From assembly GCF_002954325.1 (NCBI RefSeq), contig NZ_MQVX01000001.1, positions 2,648,768 through 2,712,767 of the forward strand: DNA of 64,000 nt, given 5' to 3'. The notes beneath the pieces are model-generated. The model saw only the letters and a program-made list of their open reading frames with translations. It did not search any database and was not told the origin of the DNA. The position numbers and the translations under genes were made by a program. The DNA is from Aureicoccus marinus. GTDB lineage: Bacteria; Bacteroidota; Bacteroidia; Flavobacteriales; Flavobacteriaceae. Positions within the stretch are counted from its first letter, which is position 1. The number at the start of each line of letters is the position of its first letter. Of this stretch, positions 60,411 through 64,000 are shown in pieces.

Positions 60411-61178
60411 TTGAGTAATTGCCTTGTTATCATTCCCACCTACAATGAGATCGAAAATATCGAGGCGATCATCCGTACGGTATTCGATTTAAAGAAGCCC
60501 TTTCACATTCTTATTGTCGATGACAATTCCCCGGATGGTACCGCCGAAAATGTGCGTGAGCTGCAGGAGGAATTTGCGGATCAACTCTTTTTGGAAGTCC
60601 GTCAAGGCAAGGCAGGCTTGGGAACCGCCTACATTCATGGGTTTAAATGGGCACTTCAAAAAGAGTACGAGCATATCTTTGAGATGGATGCAGACTTTTC
60701 TCATAAGCCCAGTGATCTCTTGCGCTTGCACCGGGCATGTTTGAACGGAGCAGATCTGGCCATTGGATCCCGTTATAAAAAAGGTGTCAATGTGGTGAAC
60801 TGGCCCCTTTCGCGCATTATTCTTTCTTACGGTGCCTCTTTTTATGTGCGCTTTTTGACTGGTATGCCGATCAACGACCCGACCTCAGGCTTTGTGTGTT
60901 ACCAACGCCAAGTCTTGGAAGGCATTAATCTCGATGCCGTCCGCTTTATCGGTTATGCTTTTCAAATCGAAATGAAATACCGGGCGTACCTGAGTAAATT
61001 CGAACTAAAAGAAATCTCGATCATTTTCACAGACCGCATCAACGGAAAGTCCAAAATGAACAGAGCGATTATTATTGAGGGCATCACAGGAGTAATTAAA
61101 ATGAGACTGAAAAGCCTCTTTAACCGCAAAAAATTTCAGAATGGCCCAAACCCTACTAAAAAACTGTCGACTCGTTAA
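60411..61178 (+). CDS. polyprenol monophosphomannose synthase-like GT2
   Basis: A 255-residue GT2 enzyme of the dolichol/polyprenol-phosphate mannose synthase type. LVIIPTYNEIENIEAII, VDDNSPDGTAENV, the DxD metal site D93-A-D95 (FEMDADFSHKP) and YAFQIEMKYRAY are present. It has no C-terminal membrane domain. It would transfer a hexose from a nucleotide sugar to a polyprenyl phosphate, feeding membrane glycosyltransferases like the one at 58629-60329. The only available start is TTG at 60411, since a stop lies four codons upstream. It overlaps pyrC by 38 bases. Confidence 0.9.
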   Translation: MSNCLVIIPTYNEIENIEAIIRTVFDLKKPFHILIVDDNSPDGTAENVRELQEEFADQLFLEVRQGKAGLGTAYIHGFKWALQKEYEHIFEMDADFSHKPSDLLRLHRACLNGADLAIGSRYKKGVNVVNWPLSRIILSYGASFYVRFLTGMPINDPTSGFVCYQRQVLEGINLDAVRFIGYAFQIEMKYRAYLSKFELKEISIIFTDRINGKSKMNRAIIIEGITGVIKMRLKSLFNRKKFQNGPNPTKKLSTR

Positions 61179-62466
61179 TGAGGGAGTAGAAAAAGAGGCA
61201 GATGTCTTGCTCTCTCCCCCTTTTATTGAGTGTATAGATTCCAATATTTCTCACCCAGAAGCCCAAGTCCACGATCTCCAAGGGAACTACCTCTTGCCGG
61301 GATTGATTGATGATCAGGTGCATTTTCGCGAGCCGGGTCTCACCCATAAAGGAACCATAGCCAGTGGGAGTAAAGCCGCTCTGGCTGGAGGGATAACCAC
61401 CTTCATGGAGCAGCCCAATACCAATCCTCAGACTGTTACCCTGGAGGCTTTAGAAGACAAATATGCACGGGCAAAAGAGACCTCCTATACGAATTACTCC
61501 TTCTTCTTAGGGGGAACCAACGATAACCTGGAAGTCATTAAGTCCGTCGATCCAAACCAGTGTGCAGGGATCAAACTCTTCCTGGGATCCTCTACGGGGA
61601 ACATGCTCGTCGACAACGAAGAGGTCATCGAGCGAATTTTTTCGAATACCCCATTGGTCATCGCGGTCCACTGCGAGGACGAAAGGACCATCCGACACAA
61701 CCTGGCCCTGGCCAAAGAAAAGTACGGAGATGATATTCCGATGGAGATGCACCCTATTATCAGAAGTGAGGAAGCCTGCTACCTCTCGTCTTCTCGGGCG
61801 GTTGAATTGGCTCGTAAAACCGGTGCACGCTTGCATGTTTTTCATTTGTCTACAGGCAGGGAAGTCCCCCTTTTTGATGCGGGCCCTCTGGAGAACAAAC
61901 AGATTACTGCTGAGGTGTGTATTCACCACTTGTGGTTTAGCGATGAAGATTATGCTTCCAAAGGCAGTCTGATCAAATGGAATCCAGCGGTAAAGCAGGC
62001 CTCGGATCGCATGAGTCTACGACAGGCCGTCATGGAGGATCGCATCGATATTATTGCCACTGATCACGCGCCCCATACCTGGGAAGAAAAGCAGAACCCT
62101 TATACTTCCGCACCTTCTGGTGGGCCTTTGGTTCAGCACGCATTACCCGCTCTTTGGGAAATGAAGAACGATATTCCGATTGCGAAATGGGTCGAAAAAA
62201 TGGCCCACAATCCGGCCATCCGTTTCGAAATCGACCGCCGAGGCTATATCCGCGAGGGCTACTACGGCGACCTGGTGGAGGTCGATCCCACCACGTCTTG
62301 GACGGTAGAAAAAGAAAATGTCTTGTACCAGTGCGGTTGGTCCCCATTTGAAGGCACCACCTTTGGGTCTAAGGTCAAAAGAACCTGGCTCAATGGCGTA
62401 TGCGCCTATGATCAAGGAGAATTCATCGCTCCGGGAACGGGAATGCGGGTTACCTACAACCGATAG
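61141..62466 (+). CDS. pyrC: dihydroorotase, type I-like
   Basis: A 441-residue amidohydrolase for pyrimidine synthesis. The metal-site region reads D58-QV-H61-F-R (PGLIDDQVHFREPGLTHK), so the first His of the usual HxH is Gln60 minus one position (QxH). The carboxylated lysine lies in GIKLFLGSSTGNM, the other metal histidines in VAVHCEDE and HVFHLST, and the catalytic Asp in IATDHAPH. Bacteroidota dihydroorotases I know of share this DDQVHFREPG motif. It overlaps the GT2 gene by 38 bases; the DUF4296 lipoprotein gene follows after 18 bases. Confidence 0.93.
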   Translation: MAQTLLKNCRLVNEGVEKEADVLLSPPFIECIDSNISHPEAQVHDLQGNYLLPGLIDDQVHFREPGLTHKGTIASGSKAALAGGITTFMEQPNTNPQTVTLEALEDKYARAKETSYTNYSFFLGGTNDNLEVIKSVDPNQCAGIKLFLGSSTGNMLVDNEEVIERIFSNTPLVIAVHCEDERTIRHNLALAKEKYGDDIPMEMHPIIRSEEACYLSSSRAVELARKTGARLHVFHLSTGREVPLFDAGPLENKQITAEVCIHHLWFSDEDYASKGSLIKWNPAVKQASDRMSLRQAVMEDRIDIIATDHAPHTWEEKQNPYTSAPSGGPLVQHALPALWEMKNDIPIAKWVEKMAHNPAIRFEIDRRGYIREGYYGDLVEVDPTTSWTVEKENVLYQCGWSPFEGTTFGSKVKRTWLNGVCAYDQGEFIAPGTGMRVTYNR

Positions 62467-62484
62467 GAATAGTACCTTTACACC

Positions 62485-62943
62485 ATGATGCAGAGCAAGC
62501 GCATTGGATTTTACTTTTTGGGGCTGAGTTGTTGCCTCTTGATCGCTTGTGCCGAAAAGGTACTCGAAGAACCAGAGAACCTCATTGAGCCGAATACCAT
62601 GATTGACATCATGTACGATTTGTCGGTTCTCAATGCGGTGCAAACCACCAGTCCCGGCACCCTGGCTCAATGGGACAAGGAGATCATGCAAATCATCTAT
62701 GCTCGCTACGAGATCGACAGCACCCGTCTGGCAGACAGTGATGCCTACTACGCTTCCCTTCCAATTCAATACAAAGGCATGTACGACAGTGTGCAAAAGC
62801 GCATAACTCTAGAGTCGGAAAAGCTGGAGGAAATCCGCCGTTTGCGAAACGAAAAAACCATGGAGGAACAAAAGAAGAAACCCCGCTTGGATTCCATTAT
62901 GAAGGCCAATGGTGTCCCTCAGTCTGTTCGCCAAAAATCCTAG
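62485..62943 (+). CDS. DUF4296 lipoprotein
   Basis: A 152-residue predicted lipoprotein. The signal sequence ends CCLLIACAEKV with a lipobox-like LIAC. The mature part has EEPENLIEPNTMIDIMYDLSVL, the DUF4296 signature, followed by a charged helical tail. The family is found after pyrC in Flavobacteriia; its function is unknown. The end overlaps the convergent epimerase gene by 4 bases. Confidence 0.87.
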   Translation: MMQSKRIGFYFLGLSCCLLIACAEKVLEEPENLIEPNTMIDIMYDLSVLNAVQTTSPGTLAQWDKEIMQIIYARYEIDSTRLADSDAYYASLPIQYKGMYDSVQKRITLESEKLEEIRRLRNEKTMEEQKKKPRLDSIMKANGVPQSVRQKS

Positions 62944-63953
62944 GGTCTTTTCTTGTACTGCCGGTAAAGCCCTGTGTTTTTCATAATCTCCTCTTCGAGC
63001 GGAATGAATTCCACGTCCACCACTTCTTTAAGGGCCTCATTGCTGTAGGTCGTTGGTACCTGCAAACTTTTAAGAACTTCTGGAGGTAGCTGCCTCGTGC
63101 TCTTAAAAAAGAAAGCTTTCAGTCGGTCTAAGAAGGACAAAATCCCCAGGCTCCAGAGTGGTATTTGTACAAAGGACGGGTTTTTGTTAAGGCCTTTAGC
63201 GATATGCCGAAAGAGCTGTTTAAAATTCCACTGTTCCTGAAAGAGGATGAACCGGCGCGATTGGACTTTGGACTGCATCAGGGCCATCATAGCAGCAACC
63301 GTATTGTCGACACTGATAAAAGTCGCTTGTCCGGGAGGGTATATTTTGAGGCCTTTGTAAATACGAGAAATCAATAAATCACTGCCTTGGCCCCAGAAAC
63401 CGGTGCCCAGAATGACCCCTGGATTGACCACGACGGTTTCTAGTCCTTCTTGCTGCCCACGCCAGACCTCCAATTCGGCTTCCCATTTGCTTTGTCCATA
63501 GGCATAACTCTCGGTGGGATTCCATGGACTTTCTTCATTGACGGTGCCGCCATCTGCTTCTTTACCGGTAGCGGCAATGGAACTGACAAAAAGCAATCGC
63601 TTGACCCCCTTCATTAGGCAGACGTCAATCAGGCGGGAGGTGCTGCGCACATTGTTGCGGTAAAGGGCCTTTCGATCGGCGGGATCAAAAGAAACCATGC
63701 CTGCACAGTGGTAAACCTGTTCAATACTGGCTAGGGCTTCTTCCAGAGCAGGAATATCCAGCAGGTCGGACTGTACCCATTCGATTTTACTGAACTGATC
63801 CCCCTCAGAATCACCCAATAAGCGAAAGAGTTCCTTTGTTTTTTGGAGGCGCTCCGGGCGGCGAAAAAGGGCCCTTAGCGGTGTTGTTTGCTGGCTCAAA
63901 TAGAAGAGAAGATGAGAGCCCAATAAACCTGTTCCTCCGGTAACCAAAACCAT
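62940..63953 (-). CDS. NAD-dependent epimerase/dehydratase-like protein
   Basis: A 337-residue extended SDR. The Rossmann motif VTGGTGLLGSHLL is at residues about 4-16, and the active site is SYAYGQSKWEAE (Tyr-x3-Lys). The layout resembles dihydroflavonol 4-reductase-like and 3-beta-HSD-like proteins; the substrate is unknown. The ATG at 63953 puts the NAD motif at the N-terminus; an earlier in-frame ATG at 63983 would run into the promoter region of the next gene. Confidence 0.85.
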   Translation of the reverse strand: MVLVTGGTGLLGSHLLFYLSQQTTPLRALFRRPERLQKTKELFRLLGDSEGDQFSKIEWVQSDLLDIPALEEALASIEQVYHCAGMVSFDPADRKALYRNNVRSTSRLIDVCLMKGVKRLLFVSSIAATGKEADGGTVNEESPWNPTESYAYGQSKWEAELEVWRGQQEGLETVVVNPGVILGTGFWGQGSDLLISRIYKGLKIYPPGQATFISVDNTVAAMMALMQSKVQSRRFILFQEQWNFKQLFRHIAKGLNKNPSFVQIPLWSLGILSFLDRLKAFFFKSTRQLPPEVLKSLQVPTTYSNEALKEVVDVEFIPLEEEIMKNTGLYRQYKKRP

Positions 63954-63967
63954 ACGCAAATGTAATT

Positions 63968-63975
63968 TATATTTG
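63968..63975 (+). promoter_or_regulatory. -7 element for a gene starting at the window end
   Basis: TATATTTG, exact TAnnTTTG match on the plus strand, 20 bases before an ATG at 63996. It faces away from the epimerase gene. Confidence 0.45.
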
Positions 63976-63995
63976 CGATCCAAAAGGCTGGAAAA

Positions 63996-64000
63996 ATGAA
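63996..64000 (+). CDS. first codon of a gene cut by the window end
   Basis: An ATG followed by AA at the very end of the window, placed at a normal distance from a -7 element. Nothing more can be said; only the promoter placement suggests a coding start. Confidence 0.3.

Noticed and set aside
1-64000. Search for CRISPR arrays, insertion sequences, integrases, phage genes, tRNA and rRNA genes
   Set aside because: No direct-repeat arrays, transposase motifs or cloverleaf/rRNA-like sequences were seen by reading; a program search would be needed to be complete.

Overview
The window is an ordered, mostly core-genome stretch of a gliding bacterium of the phylum Bacteroidota, most likely order Flavobacteriales. 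Support comes from gldE and gldD beside ssb and mutY, a type B T9SS cargo protein, a TonB-dependent receptor behind a TPP riboswitch, promoters of the TAnnTTTG type, few Shine-Dalgarno sites, and many families largely confined to this phylum (DUF3127, DUF4301, DUF4271, DUF4296, DUF3098, the L21 C-terminal extension). I see no insertion sequence, prophage, CRISPR array, tRNA or rRNA.

Layout. 1-6.6 kb: biotin locus (bioF end, a DUF2007/zinc-ribbon gene, bioD, bioA, a ketoacyl synthase, bioB), split by an antisense GT39-type membrane glycosyltransferase. bioA carries two apparent single-base losses. 6.6-10.1 kb: a JmjC/cupin oxygenase, recX, RNase G, a 29-residue basic protein and HU. 10.2-13.6 kb: mutY-ssb-gldE-gldD. 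13.6-18.5 kb: a lipoprotein, a DMT permease and an M16 peptidase pair. 18.8-22.7 kb: rplU-rpmA, a DUF1569 protein, a reductase and ahcY. 22.8-29.1 kb: a PPTase, then a thiamine salvage locus (thiamine-binding protein, PnuC/PnuT permease, NadR-like P-loop protein, DUF4301 protein, TPP riboswitch, TonB receptor). 29.2-36.2 kb: an oxidoreductase, a Rieske-like lipoprotein, greA, a HIT protein, a histidine kinase, DUF3127, an AtoE-like permease, aat and tag.

36.3-41.4 kb: a tetR-ABC-hlyD-tolC export operon whose ABC protein keeps Walker A but has lost nearly every other catalytic motif; its tolC is frameshifted. 41.5-45.5 kb: a thioredoxin-like protein, then on the minus strand ftsX-DUF3098-uppP-truB-tonB-like. 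45.6-51.4 kb: a T9SS cargo protein, leuS and ald. 51.5-55.5 kb: a zinc protease, LpxR-like protein, Lrp regulator, saccharopine dehydrogenase-like protein and DUF423. 55.5-64 kb: pckA, hemD, DUF4271, a second GT39-type protein, a dolichol-phosphate-mannose-synthase-like GT2, dihydroorotase, DUF4296, an NAD-dependent epimerase and the first codon of a further gene.

The most interesting points are the degenerate ABC protein in an otherwise normal tripartite export operon, the thiamine locus with a DUF4301 protein whose motifs resemble UDPGP-type nucleotidyltransferases, a DUF3127 protein with an SSB-like C-terminal tip, and three single-base losses in bioA and tolC that may be sequencing errors or real decay.
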